A stretch of DNA of 64,000 nt from Anaerolineae bacterium (GTDB lineage: Bacteria > Chloroflexota > Anaerolineae > Promineifilales > Promineifilaceae): positions 1-64,000 of the forward strand of contig JAHBVI010000005.1 in NCBI GenBank assembly GCA_019637635.1, given 5' to 3'. Positions 1 to 7,785 of the stretch are shown here, one piece after another. Positions within the stretch are counted from its first letter, which is position 1, and each line of letters opens with the position of its first letter. The notes beneath the pieces are model-generated. The model searched no databases and was not told the DNA's origin. It saw only the letters and a program-made list of their open reading frames with translations. The position numbers and the translations under genes were made by a program.

Positions 1-33
1 AGAGTGGTTCAATCTTCAAGATGGAATCACTCT
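1..33. repeat. Imperfect inverted repeat downstream of the TadG-like gene
   Basis: A 16-bp arm starting AGAGTGGTTCAATCTT is followed by a near-complementary arm. It resembles the perfect inverted repeat at 57465-57497, whose arm is AGATTGGTTCAATCT, so both probably belong to one dispersed family. It lies just beyond the stop codon of the first minus-strand gene and may act as a 3'-end hairpin. Confidence 0.6.
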
Positions 34-44
34 CACCGGTGGCG

Positions 45-1928
45 TTACTTTTCCAGATAGGGCAGGCCATCCACCGTAATGCGCCAGACATACGTGTCCT
101 GATAACCGGCCGTGGCGCGAGCGGTCAGCCGCCCGCCGTAAAAGGGCACACAATCCGGGTCATTTTGCGGGTTGCCATAGTCGCAGTTGGCAATATTGCC
201 CCCCGGGATCGTGATTTTATAAGACGGCGTCACCCAGTTATTGCTGCTGCACCCATGACCGGGGAGACAGGTGCGTACCTGTCCGTCCGGGTCAGTTCCA
301 CCTTGCCCAAACACCATTGACCAGTCGCTCTCGGCAATGGAGTCAAAGAAAAAGGTGACTGTAGTTGGAGCCTGGTCAAGGTCAAACAGGGAAACGTTGA
401 CGTTGCGACCAGCCATTTCCGGCCCCACGTAAATCAGCGGAATGTCTACGGGGAATTGATAATTGGAGTTCAACGGCAAGATGCCGGAAGCAAAGATAGC
501 GACCCCTTTTGAACTGTGTGAGCCGGGGTTATTGAGTACGTGTAAATTCCGGGCATTCACCGCCCCCGGCACCGTGGCGATATAGCTGGGCGGGCCGGCC
601 CACAATTCAAAACCGTTTTCAGATGAGCCGCTGGTGGTGGTCACATCCAGATTCAGGTAACGGATGCCACTGCCTGCTTCTACGACAATGCCGGGCACAC
701 TGCTGCTTAAGTTGATCTCAAAGCTGCCGTTATCGGCCGGTACGGCCGTGGCCCCGGGTATGTTGTAATAGTCAGAGCTCTGTTCAGCGCCAGGGGTAAC
801 CCACTGCATATCGGTTTTATGGTCGCCGGTGTCACGGACGCCATCGCCTACCTGCCCGGTGTAGCTGGCCAGGTTGTTTCTAATGACGGCGCCGCCGGCC
901 TGCTGTTGGAAGTAATACAGTTCGTATAAGGTCTCGGTGTTATACGTGGCCGTGTAACTTTGAGGTTGATTACACTGGCCGGGGGTGGCGCTGCCGCGAT
1001 TTTCATCCATGCGGATGAACCAAAACGGATTGATTGCCGCCAGGGGCAGGGTGCCATTGTCATACAAAGCCAGTTCACCGGTGTTTACCAGGCACGGGTT
1101 TTTGCGATTGTTAGTTGCCTGGCACATACCGCTGCCGGTAGCGCCCAAACCGGCATTTTGCGCGGCCTGGGAGCGGGTGTAGTTAAAGGGGCCGCTGGCA
1201 TTCACGTTGATGGAATCGGGGTCGAGTATTTCCACGCGCAGGATGGAGGTGCCGGCGCGCTGCTCGTAATCCGGCGGGATCATGATGCGGTATTTATAGG
1301 TGTAAGGGCCAGGCGCCCATTGACTGTTAAAAGGAGAATATGGGTCACCATAATCTGTGCAGATATTGGGGCCAAAGATGCCCTGGCTGGAGGTGTTGAT
1401 GATGCCGTTTTCAATGTGGCGGCTGGTGTAGACGTTAGCCAGGGAGAAGACGGCGGACGTTGCTGACCGGGAGAGGTTGATCGGCGCCCGGAAGCCGATT
1501 ACCTTCAGAAAAAATGTCTCCACCGGCCAGGTGCCGGTGATGGCATAGGAGGTCACACCCAGGCCGCTTTGTTCTACATGCAGGTTTTGTGTTTCATTGA
1601 GCGAAAGGGTCACGGACAGGGGCATGCCGTTGGCGTTCAGGAATTGGGCAGATTTGGTGCGGGCGGCAGCTTCTAGCGCCTGATTACCGTCGTTGTTGGG
1701 TGACCAGCCGCTCAGTTCGTTGATGCCGGCCAGGGCGGCAGAGTCAATGGCCGCTTGCAGTTGGGAACCGCGCATGAAGATAAAACCCACGTCCAGGGCA
1801 ATACCCATGAAGGCGACAATACCCACCAGCGCCAGGGCAATAAGGACAATGCTCTGCCCGGCCTGCCGGTGGTTGACGCCGCGCGGCGTTTGCAAAGGCG
1901 TGAATCTCAAATGACGTTGACTGTTCAT
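45..1928 (-). CDS. TadG-like pilus/secreted protein with N-terminal Tad membrane anchor
   Basis: The protein of about 627 residues starts with a short basic stretch and a hydrophobic segment (GQSIVLIALALVGIVAFMG), then the pattern LDVG...RGSQLQAAIDSAALAG. This is typical of the Tad/Flp TadG N-terminal domain. The rest has no obvious catalytic motif and looks like an extracellular beta-rich region with many Asn, Ser and Thr. I chose the ATG at 1928 because AGGAAA lies 8-10 bases upstream; a longer reading to 2012 lacks a ribosome site and runs into palindromic repeats. It is the last gene of a minus-strand group with two TadE-like genes. A role in pilus assembly or surface adhesion is inferred from the anchor only. 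Confidence 0.75.
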   Translation of the reverse strand: MNSQRHLRFTPLQTPRGVNHRQAGQSIVLIALALVGIVAFMGIALDVGFIFMRGSQLQAAIDSAALAGINELSGWSPNNDGNQALEAAARTKSAQFLNANGMPLSVTLSLNETQNLHVEQSGLGVTSYAITGTWPVETFFLKVIGFRAPINLSRSATSAVFSLANVYTSRHIENGIINTSSQGIFGPNICTDYGDPYSPFNSQWAPGPYTYKYRIMIPPDYEQRAGTSILRVEILDPDSINVNASGPFNYTRSQAAQNAGLGATGSGMCQATNNRKNPCLVNTGELALYDNGTLPLAAINPFWFIRMDENRGSATPGQCNQPQSYTATYNTETLYELYYFQQQAGGAVIRNNLASYTGQVGDGVRDTGDHKTDMQWVTPGAEQSSDYYNIPGATAVPADNGSFEINLSSSVPGIVVEAGSGIRYLNLDVTTTSGSSENGFELWAGPPSYIATVPGAVNARNLHVLNNPGSHSSKGVAIFASGILPLNSNYQFPVDIPLIYVGPEMAGRNVNVSLFDLDQAPTTVTFFFDSIAESDWSMVFGQGGTDPDGQVRTCLPGHGCSSNNWVTPSYKITIPGGNIANCDYGNPQNDPDCVPFYGGRLTARATAGYQDTYVWRITVDGLPYLEK

Positions 1929-1947
1929 AACATTTTCCTGTTTTTCT

Positions 1948-2090
1948 TTAGACCCTAAGGGTTTTAGTAAACATTTAGCCCTTCTGAAAGCCTGGCAGGT
2001 TGTTAGTGGCAAAGTTTCAAGTTGAACTGGGAAAAACCTGTCAGGTCTGAACGGCTAAGGGTTCTAGAAAACCCTTAGGGTCTTAACCAC
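1948..2090. repeat. Palindromic intergenic repeats (CCCTAAGGG and CCTGTCAGG families)
   Basis: This spacer between two Tad-like genes holds GACCCTAAGGGTTTT near 1951, AACCTGTCAGGTCTGAAC near 2035, and the palindrome AAGGGTTCTAGAAAACCCTT with flanks near 2057-2084. Both words recur as inverted repeats elsewhere in the window (3430, 7606, 33340, 47857, 60312, 61240, 62493). Confidence 0.75.
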
Positions 2091-2100
2091 CACTCACTGA

Positions 2101-3372
2101 CTAGGGACCGGTAACTGCCTGCCCGCAAGAGTCATCCCAGCGAATGAATTCGGCCAGAATGAAGGAACCTTGCTGGCCATTGGCGCTAAGTTGGAAGCCG
2201 AGTAAGCGGAAGATGGCAAACCCAGTAATTTGATAGCGCAGGTTGCTACCTGTACCATAAGTAGGATGGTACAGAATTAAGCGTAATTGCCGGCCGCCGT
2301 CAATGTGTCCTCTCAATACGGCTCGCGCTTCAGCGGAATTTACTGCGCCAGTGTTGCCCATCACCCAATCGCCAATGTTCATGCTGGTATCAAAATCGTC
2401 TAGGGGATTTATGTAACCATAAACTCTGTGTGGGAATGGGGGATTGGGTGGGGCAGCACCACCTGTGGCTACCGTTGTATAGTCTTTGCTGTTACCCGGC
2501 CATGTCAAACTACCTCCCAACGTTTGAGAGCTGGAACTAACATATTTATTCCATTGCAGCCAGCCAAAACCACCCGATCCCCCACCATTTTGTACCAGGT
2601 AGATATCCCCTTCGTGAGCCTGGCTAAAAGGTTTATCTGGCCTGTGATTGAAAAATGTGATGTAAGCCGGCGCCGGGGCAGGATAGAAGTTTGGCGACCC
2701 CGCTACCACAGCATTATAGTATGCTTCAGTTACCGAACGTTCCCCGTCATAAACAACAATGGGGAAACCATCGCAGCCATCGGTGGCGTTGAGGCCAAAA
2801 CCTAAGACGCGCATGACGGTCAGGTCTTTTACTGAGGTGATGCTGGCAAATTGGGGCAGGGCGTTCAGTCCCAGGATGGAGTCTATGTCATGCATGGCAA
2901 AGGTGCCGACGAACTCGATGTCGGCGGCGAGGCTGATGTTCTGCTCGCCATTTTCGTTGTGCTGCAACTGCTCCAGCACCTCTTGCTTGATGGCATCTTC
3001 GTCCACTGTGTCGAACTGCTGGGTGTTGGAAATGCCATACACGTGGCTGAATTCCCAGGATTCAATGGCGTCGCCTGTCTCGTTAACGGTGCCGCGCACC
3101 ACCCAGACGTCCCAAAATTCCTGGTCGAGTTCCAGCGTTTGGGTGACGGTGTTGAGAACGACGTTTTTGATACCTTCGTTTTCGCCGCCGTCGGCGCCAA
3201 AACGGGCGCCGGCGCGGGTGGCGCTGCTGACCCGGTTTTGGGTGATGATGATGTTGGATATTTCCACCACCCCGGCGAGCATGATGATGAAAATGGGGAA
3301 GAAGAGGGCAACTTCCACCAGGCTTTGGCCGCGTTGGGCCGGTTTATGGGGAACGATGTGTGTGCGTTTCAT
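2101..3372 (-). CDS. TadE-like pilin-related membrane protein
   Basis: The 423-residue protein opens with a charged stretch and the TadE signature (GQSLVEVALFFPIFIIMLAG, then VEISN.....NRVSSATRAGARFGADGG). The family is anchored by this single N-terminal helix and forms minor pseudopilins or assembly factors of Tad pili. Here the C-terminal 350 residues are much longer than the usual TadE (about 150) and probably form an extracellular domain. GAGGT precedes the ATG by 5 bases. The neighbours carry the same anchor type, so the group may build a Tad-like surface structure; the tad ATPase and secretin genes are not in this window. Confidence 0.75.
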   Translation of the reverse strand: MKRTHIVPHKPAQRGQSLVEVALFFPIFIIMLAGVVEISNIIITQNRVSSATRAGARFGADGGENEGIKNVVLNTVTQTLELDQEFWDVWVVRGTVNETGDAIESWEFSHVYGISNTQQFDTVDEDAIKQEVLEQLQHNENGEQNISLAADIEFVGTFAMHDIDSILGLNALPQFASITSVKDLTVMRVLGFGLNATDGCDGFPIVVYDGERSVTEAYYNAVVAGSPNFYPAPAPAYITFFNHRPDKPFSQAHEGDIYLVQNGGGSGGFGWLQWNKYVSSSSQTLGGSLTWPGNSKDYTTVATGGAAPPNPPFPHRVYGYINPLDDFDTSMNIGDWVMGNTGAVNSAEARAVLRGHIDGGRQLRLILYHPTYGTGSNLRYQITGFAIFRLLGFQLSANGQQGSFILAEFIRWDDSCGQAVTGP

Positions 3373-3429
3373 GATTACCTCACTTATGTCTATAAAATTA
3401 CGATACGGTGTAAGTATTCAATTCCTCTG

Positions 3430-3468
3430 GAGACCTGACAGGTTTTTGGAAACCTGTCAGGTCTGAAC
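3430..3468. repeat. Inverted repeat, CCTGACAGG family
   Basis: GACCTGACAGGTTTTTGG is followed directly by the complementary AAACCTGTCAGGTC. It lies between two minus-strand genes, 2-3 bases after the stop of the upstream PepSY-like gene, which suits a 3'-end hairpin or a REP-like element. Confidence 0.85.
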
Positions 3469-3470
3469 AG

Positions 3471-4148
3471 TTATGGTACGGTTATATTTTCTAAAATTTC
3501 GCCAGAAGTGGCGTCAATTCGCATTTTCAGGCCACGGCCGTGTTGGGGAGCGATCAGGTTAATCTGCCATTCCATACGGCCGTCGCCCTCACTATCATCC
3601 AACGATAACATCATGGTTAATGACGCCACGCCGGTCTCGCTGAAGAACTGGCTGCCGCCCGCCGCCAGCAGCGTCGTGATCGCTTCCTGGCTGTCCAGGT
3701 TCCAGCCGGTGGCGTTTAACAGGTTGCCGGTCTGTTGGTATGGCCCCTGGGAAACGATCCGGGCGGCGTCTTCGACCACCGAGATGACGGCGATTTCCTG
3801 CGCGGCCGGGGAGTAAAAGGTAAATCCCCACGTCGTTTTGCCATCGCGCAGTTGCTGACTGTTTGCCAGTTGTGGCCAGGTGGCCTGGGCATTCAGCAGG
3901 TGGGCATCCGGCTGCCAGGCGGCGGCGGCGCTCTGCGCCCGGCCATAGGCCATCAGCGACGTTTCCCCGGCAAAAACGGAGGTGGGGGCAACGACGGCCG
4001 CCTGCCGGGCAATGACGGTGCCAGAATTGGCGGCGGGCTGGAGGATGTTGGTGGCCTGCGGCCGGAACCAAAAGAGCAGCGACAGCGCCGCCACTGCCAG
4101 CAGCAGCACCACCAAAACAATGCCTAAAATCCACTCTAAACGATTCAT
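3471..4148 (-). CDS. Membrane-anchored protein with PepSY-like C-terminus
   Basis: The 225-residue protein has one N-terminal transmembrane helix (about residues 6-28) and a small extracytoplasmic region. The last 40 residues contain W.....IAPQ.GRGLKMRIDATSGEILE, which resembles the end of PepSY domains (strand, then iDa.tGei). No catalytic residues are visible. The ATG at 4148 is preferred; an in-frame TTG at 4187 would place the start inside a perfect hairpin. No strong ribosome site is seen, so translation may depend on coupling with the BNR-repeat gene just upstream. Function unknown. Confidence 0.6.
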   Translation of the reverse strand: MNRLEWILGIVLVVLLLAVAALSLLFWFRPQATNILQPAANSGTVIARQAAVVAPTSVFAGETSLMAYGRAQSAAAAWQPDAHLLNAQATWPQLANSQQLRDGKTTWGFTFYSPAAQEIAVISVVEDAARIVSQGPYQQTGNLLNATGWNLDSQEAITTLLAAGGSQFFSETGVASLTMMLSLDDSEGDGRMEWQINLIAPQHGRGLKMRIDATSGEILENITVP

Positions 4149-4160
4149 ATAGCCAGGGTA

Positions 4161-4190
4161 TAGTTGGGCAATGATGCCATTGCCCAACTA
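4161..4190. other. Perfect hairpin at a gene junction
   Basis: A 13-bp arm TAGTTGGGCAATG, a 4-base loop ATGC and the exact complement CATTGCCCAACTA. The stop codon of the BNR-repeat gene (4188-4190) is inside the outer arm. No T-run follows on the minus strand, so it looks more like an mRNA processing or stabilising hairpin than a classical terminator. Confidence 0.8.
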
Positions 4191-5516
4191 CGGTTTGCGA
4201 ATAATCGGCAGGTAAACGGCCGGATCATTACGCATAAACCAGACGGTGCGTGTGCCGTTGCCTTCCACTTTTTCAAACACCATATAAATAAACCAATTGT
4301 TCTGCGAAATCATTTGCGGGTTAATAGCCGCCTCGTTTGCCGGGGTAACGGTGTCTCGCCCACCGGCGCTCCAGTTGCCGCAGCTGTTAACGCCAAAAAT
4401 TTGTTCATTGTTCAGCGTGGGCGGCACACCGTGAAAGTAGACATAGGTGCAGGCGCCCACTCGTGTTAAGGTGGATTTGACGCTGAATGGATTGATGCTT
4501 CTTTCCTTCAGGGCTGCGCCGGATACCGGATTGGCTGTAGATTGCCAGTTGGCCACATTGGTACAACCGGTTGTGCATTGGATATGATGGACATATTGCT
4601 TGTCAGCATCATTGTCTATCCAGTCGGTGAATGAGACGTGGATGACATTCCCGTCGAGCGCGATTTGTGGCGTCCAGGCCTGTTGCGCGCCGCTGCGGTC
4701 TGAGATGGGTACCGGGGTTGACCAGTTAACCGTATTGCCAGATACCGTGCCTTGCGTGTACATGATGTGCTGCGGGAAAGGGGGAATTCCGCGCTGCCAG
4801 ACCAGATGTACACGGCCGTCGGCGCCAATGACCATGTCCGGTTTCAATGACACATTGAACTGTGGCGAAACCAGGCTGTTTGCCGACCAGGACGTGCCGC
4901 CATTAGTAGAGAAGCGATAATAAATTTCTGCCAGACCCAGGGCCGGCGTCTGGTTGTCTTCCGCCCAGGCAATAAAGACCCGGTTGTTACGGGCGGCAAC
5001 GGCCGGTGTGGTAATGAGCTGCGGGTCTTGAACCGTAGAAAACGGGGTTACGGCCGGCCAGGTATTGTTGTTTTCGCGGGCATAATATATGTTGAGCGTA
5101 TTAGGAGTGCCGGACAGTAGATCCGTCCAGACAGCGTGGGCGACGTTGTTACTATCCACCGCCACGTCCAGTAAGCGGGTCTCAGCCGGCCCGTTGGGGA
5201 TAATGGCTACGGCACTGCCCCAGGTGGCGCCGTTGTTGGTGGATTTGCGGACGTAGGGAACGGTATCGGTGACATCAGCGGACATCTGGCTGATGTAGGC
5301 AACGAGAACGGTACGGCCGTCTGACCCCACTTCAATCACCGGCAATTTGCCACCAAAGGTGGTATGGCTGAGCCGCTCGGCGGGCTGCCACACGGGGCCA
5401 CCGCCGGTTACTTCCGCCGGTTCATCTGGCGTTGCCAGCGCCGGCGCCGTGGCGACAATCAGCCCTGCCAGCAAAGCTATGGCTATCAACAAAACAAGTG
5501 CGCGTTTGCTCATCAT
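4188..5516 (-). CDS. Secreted BNR/Asp-box repeat protein (sialidase-like propeller)
   Basis: The protein begins with a signal peptide (KRALVLLIAIALLAGLIVATAPALA) and contains Asp-box-like motifs, for example STNNGATWGSA and STNGGTSWSAN, which mark bladed beta-propellers of the sialidase/BNR type. The sialidase Arg triad and nucleophile Tyr cannot be assigned by eye, so enzymatic activity is not claimed. It ends in VYLPIIRKP, a short hydrophobic tail similar to LPLI-type motifs in other exported proteins of this group. Its ATG overlaps the stop of the upstream gene as ATGA (5513-5516), with AAGGGA about 9 bases before it, so the two genes are translationally coupled. Confidence 0.7.
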   Translation of the reverse strand: MMSKRALVLLIAIALLAGLIVATAPALATPDEPAEVTGGGPVWQPAERLSHTTFGGKLPVIEVGSDGRTVLVAYISQMSADVTDTVPYVRKSTNNGATWGSAVAIIPNGPAETRLLDVAVDSNNVAHAVWTDLLSGTPNTLNIYYARENNNTWPAVTPFSTVQDPQLITTPAVAARNNRVFIAWAEDNQTPALGLAEIYYRFSTNGGTSWSANSLVSPQFNVSLKPDMVIGADGRVHLVWQRGIPPFPQHIMYTQGTVSGNTVNWSTPVPISDRSGAQQAWTPQIALDGNVIHVSFTDWIDNDADKQYVHHIQCTTGCTNVANWQSTANPVSGAALKERSINPFSVKSTLTRVGACTYVYFHGVPPTLNNEQIFGVNSCGNWSAGGRDTVTPANEAAINPQMISQNNWFIYMVFEKVEGNGTRTVWFMRNDPAVYLPIIRKP

Positions 5517-7603
5517 GGGCAAGGTCCCTTAAACATGACCAGAATGACCATCAGGCTGGGCGGTGCAATGCCATTGCGGAAGCCAAACCAGGTTTCCCCA
5601 TCAATGGTAATACAGCCGGTTACCGTGTAAGTGCTGCCATCGGGCACACCGCCAAATGAAAAGTAACCATACTGGTCGGTTATCGTGGTGGCAATGGTAC
5701 GGCCGTCGGATTCGTCAATAAGCCGCATAAAGGTACGGAATCGGGGAATCAAATCATCCTCAAAGGTGTAAGCCGCGCCGGCGATGGTGTTAGCCCCACC
5801 CGGTGTGGGCGAGGGTGTGGGCGTAGCCGCGGGCGTCACCATCACCCACCGCGCGTCAGTAATGTTGTTGGTTTCATCCGTTTCGGTAATTTGTTCCAAT
5901 GAATCGGCAAAACCATAGACCGCTTGCGGCGTGGGGGTGATCAGGGGGTTAGGAAAGCCCAGGTAGGCTGTAATGGTCACCACGCGGCTTTCACCGGCGC
6001 CCAAGAAGCTGATGGCTGAATAGCCGCCGCTTGCCTCGATGGGAATGGTAGTACTCAAAACAGTGGATGGATCTGGGTCGAGGTAGATGTCCACAAAGAA
6101 CTGGGTGTTGATGTTGACGCCGCCGGTATTGGTGACGGGCAGGCGGAACTGCACCGGCTGGTAAGCGACGATGGGCGGTGTGCTGATCATTACCGGCGGG
6201 CCAAAGACCACCAGGTCGGGCGGGCTGGGGGTGTGGCTGGGCGTGGGCGAGGGCACCGGCGTCTCGTTGCCGCAGGGCGTGATGTATTGGGTGGTGAAAG
6301 AACCGGAGCCGGCGCCGCCGGTAGCCTTTACCGTATAGGTGGTTGCCGTCTGCGGCAAACTACGGGTGTATGTTTTGGAGAAAGTGCCGGAGTGTTGGTT
6401 AGGCAGCCAAAAGTCAATCTGTGTCCCATTCCAGGTTAGCGTCAGGGAGCGATTAATTTGCCAGTTGACGAAGAAGACAGTAAAGGTGACATTGCCGGGG
6501 TTGGATGGTGGCCAGCCACAGTTGGGCTGCAAAACAATGTATTTGCCTGGTGGCGTGGCCGAGGGCAGCGGCGTGAAGGTGGGCGAAGGCGTGGCCGTTG
6601 GCAGCGGTGTGTTGGTAGGCGATGGTGTCTCGGTAGGCGGAGTCCCCAAGACAACGGTGACATCTACGGTGCTGTCGGTCAGGTTTTCCACGACCAATAC
6701 ATGACCAAGAATCAACAAATTGGGATCCACAGGCAACCCGGCAAAACCGGGGCATTGAAAAGAGCCGCCTTCTTCCAGCGTACCGGAAGCGATAATGGGT
6801 TGGCCGCTGACGGACTGGTCCCGCACCACCACATCACTGCCTACCGCACCGGTAATCCAGAGGGTATTGTGGGTATCCAGAACAAACTGCGCAAATTTGA
6901 CTGCGCACGGCGCGGGCGGCTCGTCTGTGGGCATTTGGGAGGGTGTGGGCGTTTCCGTGGGGGGGGCTGGCGTAGGCGAGGGGCCGGGGGTGGGAATCGG
7001 CGGCTGGTCGGGCGGCAGGGCGGCGCCGGTGGTGCTGCTTAACTGCCCAAACGATTCATTGAGCAAGGTTTCCTGGCCGAAGACGGGCAGAGAAGCCAGG
7101 ATGGGGCTGAAGAAGGGGGTGATGATGGGCACGCGGTAGGTGGCGCGCACGATGACGTGGTTGTTGGGTACCCCGGCAAAGTCATATTGCAGCACGCCAA
7201 ATTCATCCACGCCCCACACTTCAATGTTGTAATAGTTGTCGTCCTCGTAGGTGGTGGAGGTTTCGTTGAGGGGTAAACCGGTTAAGGCCTGATGGGCGGT
7301 GGCAATAACGGAGGCCAGGCGTAAATCGTTGCAGACGTAACGGCCGTTTGGTCCTGGCTGTAAAAATTTATCTGGGCCAAAGTTAACGACGCAGTCTGGC
7401 CCTTCCCAGCCGCCGGTGATGGCATAGCGGGCGCCCGTGCGGGCTGCATTTTGCACCGTGTTCCAGGCCCATAAAATGCGCGCGCTTTCAATGATCAGGA
7501 AGATCATCATGAGAACGGCCACAATAACCAGAGCAAATTCGACTAATGCCTGACCGCGTGAATGATGGAGTTTCTGTTTGAAATGATTCATAGTCATTGC
7601 CAT
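5513..7603 (-). CDS. TadE-anchored multidomain surface protein (TadE, Pro/Thr linkers, CARDB, SdrD-B/carboxypeptidase-regulatory-like)
   Basis: The N-terminus has the TadE motif (GQALVEFALVIVAVLMMIFL, ESARILWAWNTVQNAARTGARYA). After about 190 residues come three PT-rich linkers (PTPGPSPTPAPPTETPTPS and similar) separating beta domains. Around residue 460-590 the text PDLVVFGPP...VTNTGGVN....FFVDIYLDP matches CARDB adhesin-type domains. The last 90 residues (IAGAAYTFEDD......DQYGYFSFGGVPDGSTYTV) fit a carboxypeptidase-regulatory-like or SdrD-B fold. The modular layout suggests a pilus-tip or cell-surface adhesin. CAGGAC lies just upstream of the first ATG; ATGs at 7597 and 7591 are alternatives. 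It is the first gene of the group. Confidence 0.75.
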   Translation of the reverse strand: MAMTMNHFKQKLHHSRGQALVEFALVIVAVLMMIFLIIESARILWAWNTVQNAARTGARYAITGGWEGPDCVVNFGPDKFLQPGPNGRYVCNDLRLASVIATAHQALTGLPLNETSTTYEDDNYYNIEVWGVDEFGVLQYDFAGVPNNHVIVRATYRVPIITPFFSPILASLPVFGQETLLNESFGQLSSTTGAALPPDQPPIPTPGPSPTPAPPTETPTPSQMPTDEPPAPCAVKFAQFVLDTHNTLWITGAVGSDVVVRDQSVSGQPIIASGTLEEGGSFQCPGFAGLPVDPNLLILGHVLVVENLTDSTVDVTVVLGTPPTETPSPTNTPLPTATPSPTFTPLPSATPPGKYIVLQPNCGWPPSNPGNVTFTVFFVNWQINRSLTLTWNGTQIDFWLPNQHSGTFSKTYTRSLPQTATTYTVKATGGAGSGSFTTQYITPCGNETPVPSPTPSHTPSPPDLVVFGPPVMISTPPIVAYQPVQFRLPVTNTGGVNINTQFFVDIYLDPDPSTVLSTTIPIEASGGYSAISFLGAGESRVVTITAYLGFPNPLITPTPQAVYGFADSLEQITETDETNNITDARWVMVTPAATPTPSPTPGGANTIAGAAYTFEDDLIPRFRTFMRLIDESDGRTIATTITDQYGYFSFGGVPDGSTYTVTGCITIDGETWFGFRNGIAPPSLMVILVMFKGPCP

Positions 7604-7605
7604 TC

Positions 7606-7640
7606 AGTCCTGACAGGTTTTTGAATACCTGTCAGGTCTT
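7606..7640. repeat. Inverted repeat, CCTGACAGG family
   Basis: TCCTGACAGGTTTTTGAATA is followed by CCTGTCAGGTCTT. It lies in the divergent promoter region between the TadE-type gene (minus) and the SARP regulator (plus), so this copy is not a simple terminator. Confidence 0.8.
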
Positions 7641-7731
7641 TTGTTTTCGGGAACGTGACGATAATGTATACTGATTTCAAGTTTAACCAATACGTTATCC
7701 TTGAATCATACTCGTAGGATGCCAATTAAGT

Positions 7732-7761
7732 GTTGATCAAGCGTTGATCGGCGGTTATTCT
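7732..7761 (+). promoter_or_regulatory. Candidate SARP-type operator and promoter
   Basis: Two identical heptamers GTTGATC at 7732-7738 and 7743-7749 are separated by 4 bases, giving an 11-bp period. SARP (AfsR/ActII-ORF4) regulators are known to bind direct heptamer repeats with this spacing just upstream of the -10 element. A TATTCT hexamer follows 6 bases later (7756-7761), and the SARP gene starts at 7786. Autoregulation is an inference. Confidence 0.5.
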
Positions 7762-7785
7762 GGTCTATTTTGGTAAGACTGGCAC

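Noticed and set aside
2851-3438. Long open frames opposite the TadE-like gene
   Set aside because: They are antisense shadows of a high-GC coding region and show no signal, motif or ribosome site.
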